This document shows, in pieces, positions 61,301 through 63,670 of a stretch of 64,000 bases of DNA; the first letter of the stretch is position 1, and each line of letters opens with the position of its first letter. The DNA is from Achatina immaculata (lineage: Eukaryota; Mollusca; Gastropoda; Stylommatophora; Achatinidae), in assembly GCA_009760885.1 (NCBI GenBank), contig CM019702.1, forward strand, positions 48,378,925 through 48,442,924, in the 5' to 3' direction. The notes beneath the pieces were generated by a model. That model made no database searches, was not told the origin of the DNA, and saw nothing but the letters and a program-made list of their open reading frames with translations. A program made the translations under genes and the position numbers.

Positions 61301-63187
61301 ACCACAACATCTCTTAAAAACTTATTTCACTCGGTTGTGATGCTACCTGTCATCCCCTTTTCTCCCACTGTGGATCTTCCAACAAAAGTCAGTGGAAACA
61401 GTACCTGCCCACTCTGTGGGTGTGATAGGCTGCAGTATCTTTCATGGAGAATATTCTGTGGGACCTAAAGAAAGAGCATCATACCAAAGCTTGAGCAACA
61501 CCTGTAATTAACAAAAGGAAGAAGAATCAACTAGTTTCAAGCAGCCCTCGTTGTTGATGAAGTATATAGTAATTTGCATGAATAATAAAATGAGAAGCAG
61601 TTGTAAGATGCTAAAATGGAAACTAACTGCTTATGGAAACATGGGAAAGCACCTTGTGTAGAAAATGAAATGAGAAGTAAAAGGGCCCAGAAGATGAAAT
61701 GGGGAAATAAAGTGTACAGATAATAAAACTGAAATATTAACAGCACTTAATATAAAATCGGAAAGACCTCTTGGTGATAGAAAAGTGAGAATCAGATCAT
61801 GCTAAAAAAATTTTTTGATATGGCCATGGCAAAGCAAAATATAATTCACTGATATAAATAAAATCAAGAAGAGATGTGATTTAATAAGGCATTGATTGGA
61901 AGCTATTAACAAGTAGGAGCAGCTTTAGTCATAGATGAGAACATGGCTGTAATGTTTCATCTTTCATCTTGTTCATATATTTTTTTATATACAAGAAGAA
62001 AAAAGGGTATGCAGGAAACTCTCTACTGTGGAGAGCAGAACAACAACACAACTCCTTCAGATCATTAGAGGATGTACGCCCCCCCCCCCCCCAGACGAGT
62101 GTTTTGGTCCAATTAAACACTCTAATGGGGGTGGGCCCCTCTGGGTCATGACTCCCAGAAGTCTTGTGAGTTGTTGCTTTTTTGTCCCGGAATTGAACCC
62201 ACGATCTTCCAATTGGCACTTCAATGTTTTATTGAAGTTTTATTAAAGTGGCATCACTTACTACTATTTAGTGATTTAGCTAAGGAGGACAGGTATTGAC
62301 AAATGAAATTATTTAAGTTCTCAATGCTTGTTTCACATGCTAAACAGCCAGCATGAGCCCTTTTCTGCTGTTTCTAGAAGGCTTTTCAATGCCCTTGCTC
62401 TTGCGTGTCCCTTTATGCCCAGTTGCTTACATATGTCGTATGTTGATGTTGCTATGAATCCTCTCGCTCCTACTTCTACAGCTATCACTTTTGTCTTGAC
62501 TCCTGCCCCCTGCCTTAATTGTTTGACCAGATCATTGTATCTGCAAAATATAAACCTGAAAGAGAAACCACTGCTATGTGATCCTTATAAAAATCCATGA
62601 TTACATTTTTAACATTTGCAGATATATCAGTGTAAAGGTGTTCTGTACTGGAACATCCTTTTACTGTAGAGCTACATGGTGATAAACCATTGGCATGCTG
62701 GTGTGTGTGAAATAAACATCTTTATAAAACTAAGATCATGACATGAAAATTTGATACCATGTTCATTATCATCCTGTGCCATCTCCTCAGGAAGATAAAT
62801 TATCTACAGTGGTCTGCAGATTACTGTGTTCCTTGTTTTCGCAGAGAATCTGACTAAAGTAAAACAAATCAATCTCTTTATGTTGCATGCATATTTGTAT
62901 CATTATTATCCTCTTGAGCGTTTGATGCTGTGTTAATTTTTTTTTTTTTTTAACAGACATACTTTTTTCAGTTGTGTTTGCTGTATTATATTTCTTGATT
63001 GCTGTACTGTCTCCCAGCCATAAACTGTGCATGTCTGGTCTTTGACGGAAGGCTTGTCATTAATGCTACTTTCCACACGAATGACATTGCTGTCCAAGCT
63101 GCAGGCACTCTGACAAAGTTTCGTCGTATCTACTACTGTGATCCGTGGACCCACAGCAACTTCAACTCCAAAGAAGTGGGGATTGCG
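7016..63187 (+). CDS. CFAP61: CFAP61 orthologue, 24 coding exons, 3' end beyond window
   Basis: CFAP61 is an axonemal protein of the calmodulin- and radial-spoke-associated complex (with CFAP91 and CFAP251 in Chlamydomonas) that anchors radial spoke 3 and the dynein regulators of motile cilia and flagella. Twenty-four exons joined at GT-AG sites give one open frame of about 1007 codons in the order of the vertebrate protein. Hallmarks are FLDYP in exon 2, YFLAELIEAQDAE in exon 5, YNIEDFIY in exon 14, VVVGASDVGIAF in exon 17, PYDYLILCTGQQY in exon 20 and VFDGRLVINATFHTND in exon 24. The N-terminal half resembles an acetyltransferase fold, and the C-terminal half a pyridine-nucleotide-disulfide-oxidoreductase-like Rossmann fold that is probably structural. 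Roughly 230 C-terminal residues are missing past 64000. The start is the ATG at 7016, with an in-frame TGA at 7007. Exon 22 is present twice. Assignment rests on remembered family similarity; no search was run. Confidence 0.95.
7159..8390. other. Intron 1, first part: nothing recognised
   Basis: AT-rich intronic DNA with a G-run at 7238-7248 and several poly-T tracts. No repeat family or conserved exon was seen. Confidence 0.5.
8391..8530. repeat. 34-bp tandem repeat, four units
   Basis: The unit TCAGAAACTGTAGGAAGACA, followed by a GTCTATTCTTGTG segment, occurs four times with one to three substitutions per copy. It lies in intron 1. Confidence 0.93.
8546..8857 (-). mobile_element. tRNA-derived SINE
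   Basis: It is flanked by a 9 bp duplication CCTTTAGGT (8537-8545 and 8858-8866). On the minus strand it starts near a tRNA-like head (TAGTGTAGTGGATCAGACAC) and continues with the 'GGTTCATCCGGCC' segment. It resembles the SINEs at 39622, 44405 and 55735. Confidence 0.65.
9000..9144 (+). CDS. CFAP61: CFAP61 exon 2
   Basis: The acceptor is TTCTGCAG and the donor GTATGT. The exon enters with two bases carried over and leaves in phase 0, covering residues 48-96. ITLCNKAEDIMGHAAFLDYP aligns with the human segment VTLCNDKEEIMAQATFLDYP. This belongs to the N-terminal acetyltransferase-like domain. Confidence 0.93.
9274..10228 (+). mobile_element. RTE-like LINE (family B), 5'-truncated
   Basis: It is flanked by a 12 bp duplication TGATCTTTACAT (9262-9273 and 10229-10240). 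One frame stays open for most of its length: QGCVLSPDLFSLYSERIMR, SLRYAGDTVLIAKSE, YLGTIITANGKCHNEIKSRR, QILFYGCEAWSMNKRVRQEM and MLKVPWTAKKTND. The catalytic motif reads YAGD, not YADD, so this copy cannot encode an active reverse transcriptase. The tail is (TTGA)n. It sits in intron 2, 130 bp after exon 2. Confidence 0.9.
10241..11273. other. Intron 2, remainder: nothing firmly recognised
   Basis: A stretch near 10376-10412 (TAAAGCTGTTCTTATTTTTT) resembles the terminus of the Penelope-like element at 3311-3719, but too weakly to call. The rest is unassigned. Confidence 0.35.
11274..11424 (+). CDS. CFAP61: CFAP61 exon 3
   Basis: The acceptor is TTTTTCTCAG and the donor GTAAAT, entering phase 0 and leaving with one base (residues 97-146). 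NTLFLHFFVAKKEY and PDLHFLFLIVP match the conserved N-terminal domain (human NTLFMHLFVAVDEY and PELHFIFLIVP). The open frame reads on into the intron, so the donor was chosen by homology and by phase with exon 4. Confidence 0.93.
12274..13611 (+). mobile_element. Tc1-like DNA transposon, inactive
   Basis: The element is 1338 bp with inverted ends of about 25 bp (ACTGTTCAAAAAAA..GAAACGCAA) between TA dinucleotides at 12272-12273 and 13612-13613. In broken frames the + strand encodes a helix-turn-helix segment (VVAKQFNVIKSTISHLW), VWFSDESFFLL with the first catalytic Asp, FQQDKAGPHVT with the second Asp, and NPKEHLWDELNRQVLQRDVA with the final Glu. Stops and frameshifts separate these blocks, so no intact transposase remains. 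Confidence 0.9.
13660..15705 (+). mobile_element. RTE-like LINE (family A), longest copy, degenerate
   Basis: About 2 kb of the reverse transcriptase region: a pre-RT linker (RAAKLAMLIVKTNLGKVLAK), NKATGEDEITVEMLKAINSD, KGNLSDCNNWRSVTLLS, VKQGCIISPLLFGIAIDFIM, DFADDITLIS, YLGSYIDQDGDTRKE, and a C-terminal tail. In-frame stops (for example near 14533 and 15307) and shifts make it non-functional. The 5' limit is uncertain, beginning within 50 bp of the Tc1-like element. The 3' end is near the GAAAGATAG at 15698. Confidence 0.88.
16271..16397 (+). CDS. CFAP61: CFAP61 exon 4
   Basis: The acceptor is ATCTTTCAG and the donor GTAAGT. It enters after one carried base and leaves with two, covering residues 147-188. 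CRRHEHVPVLHIRQA aligns with human CHRHSHYPQLHVRKA. The first half is poorly conserved. It follows a 4.8 kb intron containing a Tc1-like element and a LINE copy. Confidence 0.88.
16641..16697 (-). mobile_element. Small LINE family B fragment
   Basis: CTTCAGTCTTCTTTTTATTC and the following bases are the reverse complement of the family B segment at 9511-9565 and match 35819-35845. A 15-base C-run precedes it at 16626. Confidence 0.75.
16700..17380. other. Intron 4 remainder: nothing recognised
   Basis: No family-level repeat or coding signal was seen before the acceptor of exon 5. Confidence 0.5.
17381..17513 (+). CDS. CFAP61: CFAP61 exon 5
   Basis: The acceptor is TTCTTGCCAG and the donor is the weaker GTTTGT. 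The exon leaves in phase 0 (residues 189-233). VEDHDDLTPIF and TYGDYFLAELIEAQDAE are close to the human sequence and form one of the most conserved parts of the N-terminal half. A LINE fragment begins about 70 bp into the next intron. Confidence 0.95.
17583..17935 (+). mobile_element. LINE family B-like 3' fragment
   Basis: RVPWTAKITNRECLIKANVD and RERQLSFIGHIMRRR are the conserved C-terminal block of family B, followed by a short internal duplication (GAAAAGAAGAGGGCTTTAGAC twice near 17704-17745). It lies about 70 bp after exon 5. Confidence 0.75.
18079..18772. mobile_element. piggyBac-like non-autonomous element (TTAA)
   Basis: This 694 bp element has TTAA at both limits (18079-18082 and 18769-18772) and inverted ends TTAACTCTTTCMCGAC. 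A near-identical copy occupies 48110-48817. There is no transposase. TTAA target sites are characteristic of the piggyBac superfamily, and the assignment rests on that feature. Confidence 0.8.
19091..19253 (+). CDS. CFAP61: CFAP61 exon 6
   Basis: The acceptor is TTTTCCGCAG and the donor GTAAGC, entering phase 0 and leaving with one base (residues 234-287). GFMSISTDVNLDLLNECFEL continues the acetyltransferase-like domain, followed by a HPDD motif as in human. It ends in a proline-rich stretch (PPSPPPTPP) that opens a variable linker. Confidence 0.93.
19305..19565. repeat. Tandem repeat of about 40 bp, 6 units
   Basis: Units contain TAGATACTCATATGACACAC followed by CCAGTTATCCTGCTCTG, with lengths of about 38-46 bp. 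The array begins about 50 bp after exon 6. Confidence 0.85.
20225..20600. mobile_element. Unclassified SINE-like repeat, copy 1
   Basis: The segment TGACCAAAACCCTGTCTCAT through CCAGTAACAGGC and TTCTGTGCTTCAACACC is repeated with divergence at 46830-47135. Copies are interspersed and similar in length, so this is a dispersed short element. No RNA polymerase III boxes were confirmed. Confidence 0.6.
20689..20811 (+). CDS. CFAP61: CFAP61 exon 7 (variable linker)
   Basis: The exon encodes an acidic, Ser/Gly-rich, low-conservation linker (about residues 288-328), matching a divergent region in vertebrate CFAP61. The acceptor ending at 20688 (TTTCAG) is preferred. An alternative AG at 20682 is in frame and would add two residues, so NAGNAG-like wobble is possible. 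The donor is GTAAAG. Assignment rests on phase and open frame more than on sequence identity. Confidence 0.78.
21324..21433 (+). CDS. CFAP61: CFAP61 exon 8 (variable linker)
   Basis: The acceptor is TTTTCCAAAG and the donor GTAAAG. It enters after one carried base and leaves in phase 0 (about residues 329-365). The encoded peptide includes ETWSVKELADEVSRE and completes the weakly conserved linker. Phase agrees with both neighbours, but homology is low, so an additional alternative exon nearby cannot be excluded. Confidence 0.75.
21513..21675 (+). mobile_element. LINE family A 3' fragment
   Basis: The stretch from GAAACTCTAAAGAGGACATT to the (GTAAGAT)2 tail matches the last 160 bp of family A copies. 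It is extremely 5'-truncated. Confidence 0.85.
21680..22794. other. Intron 8 remainder: nothing recognised
   Basis: Short open frames on both strands show no recognisable similarity. No repeat family was assigned. Confidence 0.45.
22795..22928 (+). CDS. CFAP61: CFAP61 exon 9
   Basis: The acceptor is TTTCATCCAG and the donor GTACGA, entering phase 0 and leaving with two bases (residues 366-409). FVPIYNGAPNAFSIQLFCIA is strongly conserved (human FRPIYRGASAAFCIQLFCID). It starts the second conserved block after the linker. Confidence 0.95.
22929..24535. other. Intron 9, first part: nothing recognised
   Basis: An 83-codon frame at 23594-23845 (KSTKNSELRCQSGLHSDNRR..) has no recognisable relation and no place in CFAP61. 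It is treated as chance. Confidence 0.4.
24536..24795 (+). mobile_element. LINE 3' fragment (family C)
   Basis: ERRWRWLGHVLRMTDNSLPK followed by IALRWTPQGN and GRPKETWRRTTERML is the classic C-terminal tail of non-LTR elements of this type. Only the last 90 codons survive. Confidence 0.85.
24902..26448 (-). mobile_element. RTE-like LINE (family A), 5'-truncated
   Basis: It is flanked by an 11 bp duplication TTTTTTAGTAT (24891-24901 and 26449-26459). The minus strand reads NNKVAGEDEITVEMLKAINS, VKQGCILSLLLFGIVIDFIM, DFADDITLISDNV, then LEINKDKTKIMK, YLGSYIDQDGDTRKEVRIRI and the C-terminal tail. Two long open frames remain, separated by a stop near 25652. It lies in intron 9. Confidence 0.9.
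27096..27429. mobile_element. hAT-like MITE
   Basis: This 334 bp element has perfect inverted ends CAATGTTCCCTCTAA (27096-27110 and 27415-27429). Flanking octamers CTGCAAAG and CTGTAGAC agree at five of eight positions, consistent with an aged 8 bp duplication. It is non-coding. The CARTGTTCCCTCTAA terminus is typical of hAT-derived elements. Confidence 0.75.
27721..27829 (+). CDS. CFAP61: CFAP61 exon 10
   Basis: The acceptor is CTGTATTCAG and the donor GTGAGT, leaving in phase 0 (residues 410-446). AFSLFPDRDFCIITVPHMVP and FPLIQNFV match human FVFSLFSDKNFCVISLPHLTPEF. Intron 9 before it is 4.8 kb and carries a minus-strand LINE and a hAT-like MITE. Confidence 0.95.
28335..28405 (+). CDS. 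CFAP61: CFAP61 exon 11
   Basis: The acceptor is AAATTTCAG and the donor GTAAGT. It enters phase 0 and leaves with two bases (residues 447-469). QELYVFHRSGLLK aligns with human QDLYVFHRAGLLK. The exon is only 71 bp. Confidence 0.94.
28432..28590. repeat. Short imperfect tandem duplications
   Basis: TATTATCATTTTTCATTGAA and its following bases occur twice about 50 bp apart. A second pair, GTAGAAAGAGTTGAT, follows at 28550-28580. They lie just after exon 11. Confidence 0.7.
28600..29480. other. Intron 11, first part: nothing recognised
   Basis: AT-rich DNA without a recognisable repeat or exon. Confidence 0.45.
29484..29547 (-). mobile_element. Tiny LINE family A 3' fragment
   Basis: CTTACATCTTACATCCTTCC through GGTAGTTCGCC is the reverse complement of the family A 3' end. 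Only about 65 bp is present. Confidence 0.8.
29708..31033 (-). mobile_element. RTE-like LINE (family A), degenerate
   Basis: The minus strand shows the (GATAA)n tail at 29709-29722, the C-terminal ENKCIRKILSIKWNEFKNNA, IGLEINKDKTKIMK, a DFADNITLIS-type motif (Asp lost in FADN), and upstream reverse transcriptase blocks to about 31030. AAGAAT on both flanks may be the duplicated target. Confidence 0.85.
31034..31848. other. Intron 11, last part: nothing recognised
   Basis: No repeat family or coding signal was identified. Confidence 0.45.
31849..31975 (+). CDS. CFAP61: CFAP61 exon 12
   Basis: The acceptor is TTCTTCATTAG and the donor GTAAGT, leaving in phase 0 (residues 470-512). VETLVQTIDLHENLLADLAQ and FNKAKRDP match human VENLVSTLMLNKSILEDLDR and YNKARKDP. 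Confidence 0.95.
32650..33005 (-). mobile_element. Possible relative of the 1.7 kb modular element
   Basis: A TTCTTCTTCTT tract at 32664-32676 precedes a GC-richer stretch that shares CTCCGACTTCAGCA exactly with 49527-49540, and a CCTCGCCATCAGTAATC segment similar to CCTCGCCACTAGTGACT near 49606. The order is the same as in 49001-50708. The resemblance is short, so this is tentative. Confidence 0.35.
33377..33427. repeat. 50-bp direct repeat, first copy
   Basis: AATATCAAGTAAAATAAATA followed by CCACAGCAG..GACAGATAGAGGAG recurs at 34550-34598 with few differences, bracketing the GA tract. Confidence 0.8.
33460..33625. repeat. Imperfect T-rich repeats
   Basis: Variants of TATAAGATGAGTATATTTTT are repeated five or six times with poly-T spacers. 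Confidence 0.7.
34035..34642. repeat. Purine tract, (GAAA)n/(GA)n
   Basis: About 600 bp of almost uninterrupted purines built of GAAA, GAGA and GAGTGA units on the + strand. It produces long Ser/Phe/Leu or Arg/Lys/Glu open frames on both strands that are not genes. It lies in intron 12 and ends about 240 bp before exon 13. The 50-bp direct repeat at 34550-34598 interrupts it. Confidence 0.95.
34886..34963 (+). CDS. CFAP61: CFAP61 exon 13
   Basis: The acceptor is TTATGCACAG and the donor GTAAGT, phase 0 at both ends (residues 513-538). LQAFVAECQDQVVGIAILRR aligns with human LQAFVAEVAEQIVGIAVIRN, a strand-turn-strand segment typical of acetyltransferase-like folds. A 600 bp purine tract ends about 240 bp upstream. 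Confidence 0.95.
35164..35857 (-). mobile_element. RTE-like LINE (family B), 5'-truncated
   Basis: It is flanked by a 12 bp duplication TTTTTGTTAAAA (35152-35163 and 35858-35869). The tail is (ATTG)n, seen as TCAATCAATC at 35164-35181. The minus strand reads MVISKKRITPKYSITINNIE, YLGTIITADGKCHNEILSRH and a C-terminal ARFVGYFLRRGKLEHIV-like block. It is in intron 13. Confidence 0.9.
35870..36466. other. Intron 13 remainder
   Basis: It contains a (TG)n run at 36349-36369. Nothing else was recognised. Confidence 0.5.
36467..36604 (+). CDS. CFAP61: CFAP61 exon 14
   Basis: The acceptor is ACTGCTTCAG and the donor GTGAGT, phase 0 at both ends (residues 539-584). IEYIRSHYNIEDFIYYNHHR is nearly identical to the human protein and is followed by a His-rich EDHGHLHHL stretch, also conserved. 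Confidence 0.97.
36605..38004. other. Intron 14: nothing recognised
   Basis: AT-rich. A 75-codon frame at 37081-37308 has no recognisable similarity. No repeat family was assigned. Confidence 0.45.
38005..38073 (+). CDS. CFAP61: CFAP61 exon 15
   Basis: The acceptor is TGTTCCCAG and the donor GTAAGT, phase 0 at both ends (residues 585-607). EILRLGHKTCLYYPLYPPYT matches human EILRLGFKSCLYYPVYPQSR. The human protein has about four more residues across the next junction, so a tiny extra exon in intron 15 is possible but was not seen. Confidence 0.95.
38421..38640. mobile_element. Unclassified dispersed repeat, copy 1
   Basis: CCAGAGCTGGGTTTGGACTT through GATGTGCCCTGGAGTCTGGA is repeated with divergence at 44833-44990. 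Its 3' portion (TGAAGATGGTGGTTTGTTCTTGG) also recurs near 45738-45765. It is a dispersed element of unknown class. Confidence 0.6.
38905..39621. mobile_element. piggyBac-like TTAA element, second subfamily
   Basis: This 717 bp element is bounded by TTAA (38905-38908 and 39618-39621) with inverted ends TTAACTCTTTCCGTGCCT. The interior differs from the 18079 and 48110 copies. It has no transposase. Confidence 0.78.
39622..39890 (+). mobile_element. tRNA-derived SINE
   Basis: The head GATGTAGTGGTTAGTGCATG resembles an A box, and GGTCCCTGGATCAG a degenerate B box 30 bp on. The body includes ACTTCACACCCCTATGGCATG. It abuts the TTAA element directly. Confidence 0.65.
40615..40794 (+). CDS. CFAP61: CFAP61 exon 16
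   Basis: The acceptor is TTTTACGTTAG and the donor GTGAGA, phase 0 at both ends (residues 608-667). VLVPVKDRRQIEYP, then YALNHINKKLVLEPK, match human YLVPVRPRRQIVYP and YALNHTNRKLTLEPK. This is the bridge to the dinucleotide-binding half. Confidence 0.96.
40830..41880 (-). mobile_element. RTE-like LINE (family A), degenerate
   Basis: The minus strand carries DFADDITLIS, IELEINKEKTKLMK, YLSSYIDQDGDTRKEF, STLIYARESL and the C-terminal TYVGHMIRRNSQRIP, in several broken frames. It is interrupted by a 71 bp SINE fragment at 41532-41602. It lies in intron 16, 35 bp after exon 16. Confidence 0.85.
41532..41602 (-). mobile_element. SINE 3' fragment nested in a LINE
   Basis: It is flanked by TGAAGACAG (41523-41531 and 41603-41611). 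The insert contains CCTGTCATGCCTTAGA and ATGGTGTTAGTGCCCA, which match the SINE at 55735-56005. Only about 70 bp of the 3' end was inserted. Confidence 0.8.
42075..42605 (-). mobile_element. LINE family B 3' fragment
   Basis: The minus strand reads AMRFLRKMMRIPWTAKKINE and VGYVLRRGKLKHLMATGK-type sequence, the C-terminal block of family B, with several stops. Confidence 0.75.
42641..43033 (+). mobile_element. SINE sharing its 3' end with LINE family E
   Basis: This 393 bp insert is flanked by an 11 bp duplication TGATATTGATA (42630-42640 and 43034-43044). Its last 95 bp (GAGAGGCCTACAGGAGAGCT through GTTCCACAAGGGACATGC and a TGACTGAC tail) match the 3' end of the minus-strand LINE at 51325-52020. 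A C-run lies at 42740-42754. This is the usual relation of a SINE to the LINE that mobilises it. Confidence 0.75.
43045..43550. other. Intron 16 remainder: nothing recognised
   Basis: AT-rich sequence with no assigned repeat. Confidence 0.5.
43551..43627 (+). CDS. CFAP61: CFAP61 exon 17 (Rossmann motif)
   Basis: The acceptor is CATCCCCAG and the donor GTTAGT, leaving with two bases (residues 668-692). VTINARIVVVGASDVGIAF carries the first beta strand and a GxSxxG-type loop of the FAD/NAD(P)-binding-like Rossmann fold (human RIIVVGASSVGISFLE). The first Gly of a strict GxGxxG is followed by Ala-Ser, as in human. Confidence 0.96.
43628..44246. other. Intron 17: nothing recognised
   Basis: AT-rich sequence with no repeat family or coding signal. 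Confidence 0.5.
44247..44345 (+). CDS. CFAP61: CFAP61 exon 18
   Basis: The acceptor is CCCCCACAAG and the donor GTACAG. It enters after two carried bases and leaves with two (residues 693-725). LRFNNITLISPHGLPG aligns with human MKFNNLTLISTHGLPG, the second strand of the Rossmann-like domain. Confidence 0.95.
44405..44690 (-). mobile_element. tRNA-derived SINE
   Basis: On the minus strand a tRNA-like head (GTATCAGGTTCAGTCCTAGC, B-box-like) is followed by a body ending in the AAGGTCATGG..CATTTCCACGCC region. It resembles the SINE at 55735-56005. It is in intron 18. Confidence 0.6.
44833..45010. mobile_element. Unclassified dispersed repeat, copy 2
   Basis: CCAGAGCTGGGTTCACGCTT through GATGTGCCCTGGAGTCTGGA repeats 38421-38640 in the same orientation with about 20 percent divergence by eye. 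Confidence 0.6.
45011..46069. other. Intron 18 remainder
   Basis: A fragment near 45725-45785 matches the 3' part of the repeat at 38590-38625. Otherwise nothing was recognised. Confidence 0.45.
46070..46156 (+). CDS. CFAP61: CFAP61 exon 19
   Basis: The acceptor is TCTGTTTTAG and the donor GTTAGT, phase 2 in and out (residues 726-754). WINVVYGKMTAINR matches human WVNVVVGRMTGIDR. The following intron is about 6 kb and is crowded with mobile elements. Confidence 0.95.
46157..46829. other. Intron 19, first part: nothing recognised
   Basis: AT-rich sequence with no assigned repeat. Confidence 0.5.
46830..47135. mobile_element. Unclassified SINE-like repeat, copy 2
   Basis: TGACCAAGACCCTGTCCCAC through CCAGTAACAGGC and CTGTGCTTCGATGTC repeats 20225-20600. 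It ends in GAAGAAGAAG, a tail like those of the (GAA)n retroelements in this window. Confidence 0.6.
48110..48817. mobile_element. piggyBac-like TTAA element, copy of 18079-18772
   Basis: This 708 bp element is bounded by TTAA at 48110-48113 and 48814-48817. It is nearly identical to the 18079 copy, with an extra 22 bp near 48622. It is inserted inside the LINE at 47493-51325. Confidence 0.85.
49247..49510. repeat. Three 88-bp modules inside the 1.7 kb element
   Basis: Each starts GTTGGACTTTCTCACCGG and contains CCGGGTGAGAGG about 60 bp later. CTCACCGG can pair with CCGGGTGAG to close a stem-loop in every unit. Confidence 0.9.
49622..50164. repeat. Hairpin modules of about 107 bp inside the 1.7 kb element
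   Basis: Each unit has CCCCTGG..GCCGGTTTAGGC, then a CACCAGTATGGGTG-like stem, then CCTCTAGAGCAGAGG (stems of five pairs around AGRGC). The first three units are spaced about 107 bp apart; the fourth (50085-50164) is more diverged and about 250 bp further on. Confidence 0.88.
51325..52020 (-). mobile_element. LINE (family E) with internal deletion of the RT core
   Basis: The minus strand joins KKGKAIGLDNITIEEIEALE (the pre-RT block) through a short linker to FPIATYACETWTLNKTAEKH and KYFGHIKRHDNLEKTVLEEY, skipping the whole catalytic region with the YADD motif. The 3' end carries REAYRRAVREAKFHKGHAND and a TGACTGATTGACA tail. This end is shared with the SINE at 42641-43033. Confidence 0.8.
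52219..52457 (+). CDS. CFAP61: CFAP61 exon 20
   Basis: The acceptor is TTTCAAACAG and the donor GTAAGT. It enters after two carried bases and leaves with one (residues 755-834). VPYDYLILCTGQQYYVP is the conserved 'YDxLILCTG' signature of pyridine-nucleotide-disulfide-oxidoreductase-like folds. It is followed by a longer variable loop and NLFLISDAHDAAVMLYRAET. At 239 bp it is the largest coding exon seen. Confidence 0.96.
52458..53034. other. Intron 20, first part: nothing recognised
   Basis: No repeat family or coding signal was identified. Confidence 0.5.
53035..53282 (+). mobile_element. LINE family A 3' fragment
   Basis: VGHVMRRNGQRISKQAVKWN and the bases through the (GATGTAA)2 tail match the family A 3' end. 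Intron 20. Confidence 0.88.
53624..53736 (+). CDS. CFAP61: CFAP61 exon 21
   Basis: The acceptor is ATCACTCAG and the donor GTAAGT, leaving in phase 0 (residues 835-872). KIVVYGHNIDCFTCLQALLK then LGIPGSNLVLVEPP match human [34 protein letters not shown]. A second Rossmann-like beta-alpha-beta unit is evident. Confidence 0.95.
53895..54795. repeat. 28-bp minisatellite, about 30 units
   Basis: The unit is close to GAGTGGGTGGCTGGGAGTAAG followed by TGCTGGA. Early units vary in length and later ones (from about 54170) are regular. It starts about 160 bp after exon 21. The Pro/Ser/Leu-rich open frame on the minus strand comes from the repeat. Confidence 0.95.
55735..56005 (-). mobile_element. tRNA-derived SINE (within duplication unit 1)
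   Basis: The minus strand begins GGCGAGGTGGTTAGTGCACT (A box) with GGTTTGAATCTGGCC (B box) downstream, then a body ending in the CATGACAGGG..CCTTTAC region. RNA polymerase III type heads of this kind define tRNA SINEs. Confidence 0.85.
56200..56385 (+). CDS. CFAP61: CFAP61 exon 22, first copy
   Basis: The acceptor is TTTTCATCAG and the donor GTATTT, phase 0 at both ends, 62 codons. ITCFNNSLIEKEVKSSLRKL then LNWNDGD align with human VTCINDYSVESAVADALGAA and LAQWNDG. An apparently identical copy lies 1210 bp downstream with the same splice sites. Including both would lengthen the protein by 62 residues without a frameshift. Confidence 0.92.
56945..57215 (-). mobile_element. tRNA-derived SINE (within duplication unit 2)
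   Basis: This is the copy of the SINE at 55735-56005 carried along by the segmental duplication; it is not a second insertion. Confidence 0.9.
57410..57595 (+). CDS. CFAP61: CFAP61 exon 22, second (duplicated) copy
   Basis: This matches 56200-56385 with no difference that I could see, including both splice sites. It lies in the second unit of a 1210 bp tandem duplication. Only one copy matches the length of CFAP61 in other animals. The two could be alternative exons, both be included, or reflect an assembly error. The next exon starts at 60306. Confidence 0.75.
57955..58285 (+). mobile_element. LINE fragment with RNase H end and CPHC motif (I-like)
   Basis: KGSETADKLAGTAAIQGTLR is the end of an RNase H domain. 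After a frame change, MGKEKGNRRFPEQSGLARVI and a terminal HIWQCPHCRD follow. It aligns block by block with 1655-2062, so both belong to one family. Confidence 0.75.
58290..59080. other. Intron 22 part: nothing recognised
   Basis: No repeat family or coding signal was identified. Confidence 0.45.
59085..59260. repeat. Tandem repeat of about 26-30 bp
   Basis: TTCACAGATGTTTTATATGT-like units occur about six times. Confidence 0.8.
59570..60300. repeat. TATC/TGTG-rich minisatellite, about 48-bp units
   Basis: After a (CTAC)n run (59577-59615), about a dozen units contain TGTGTTCTTAATCTCACCATC and CTATCTATATGTGTGTGTATG. The final unit reads TTCTTAATCTCACCCCACAG and ends at the acceptor of exon 23. 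Confidence 0.95.
60306..60354 (+). CDS. CFAP61: CFAP61 exon 23
   Basis: The acceptor is TCACCCCACAG and the donor GTAACA, entering phase 0 and leaving with one base (49 bp). AFFCFYAKGVDIQAFK aligns with human SMFFSFCEKNVDYETFK. The acceptor lies at the end of a TATC/TGTG-rich minisatellite and appears to be built from its last unit. Confidence 0.93.
60725..61183 (+). mobile_element. LINE family A 3' fragment
   Basis: STLIYACESWKTTKEVEKKL, ESKCLRKILGIMWNEFKNNA, RWTYVGHLIRRNDQRIPKQA and a (GATAA)n tail. The open frame of about 150 codons is one of the better preserved C-termini of the family. Intron 23. Confidence 0.92.
61184..61940. other. Intron 23 part: nothing recognised
   Basis: No assigned repeat. 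A peptide-like fragment at 61333-61400 on the + strand was not recognised. Confidence 0.4.
61942..62270 (-). mobile_element. SINE-like 330-bp repeat, copy 1
   Basis: It is nearly identical to 63671-64000. On the minus strand GATCGTGGGTTCAATTCCGG resembles a tRNA B box, and a 14-base C-run lies at 62079-62092. Only about three differences separate the copies. Confidence 0.75.
62271..63017. other. Intron 23, last part: nothing recognised
   Basis: No repeat family or coding signal was identified. Confidence 0.45.
63018..63187 (+). CDS. CFAP61: CFAP61 exon 24 (last in window)
   Basis: The acceptor is TGTCTCCCAG and the donor GTAAGT, leaving in phase 0 (about residues 951-1007 with one exon 22). 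CLVFDGRLVINATFHTND, then AGTLTKF and WTHSNFNSKEVG, are nearly identical to the human protein, where the GRLVID/HTND segment closes the Rossmann-like half. The remaining C-terminal exons lie past 64000. Confidence 0.96.
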
Positions 63188-63670
63188 GTAAGTGCGGACT
63201 GAATTGTCTCTTCTCACATTTATTCTTAACCTTATCCTGTTCAAAAACATCCTTAACATCTGAATGTTTTTTGTTTTTTTTTTTGTAATGAAAAAAAAAA
63301 ATCACTGCTGCCATGTTTCAGCAGAAAATGACACAATGCCTGCTTTTATACTGAAAGCCAAATAACGCACATCAGATATATGATGGTTTTAAATCACAAA
63401 ATCATAATATAAAAATAAGAAAGCAGTTTGACAACAGTGGTTGTATGTGTTTCACCACATCCAAATCAATCAACACCATGAGACAGTTAACTCATCAGTC
63501 AAAACTGATTCATCTCTATAGGTCACCCTGCACAGACAAATTGATCTCATCTAAAATCCAAATGCATCAACAGCATCTTGCTCTAACACATCCCTGTAGT
63601 CGGTTGGGCATTGACCTCACCAGATTTTCATTGACATCTAGCGAAATTGCATCCCATGCAGTATGCAACA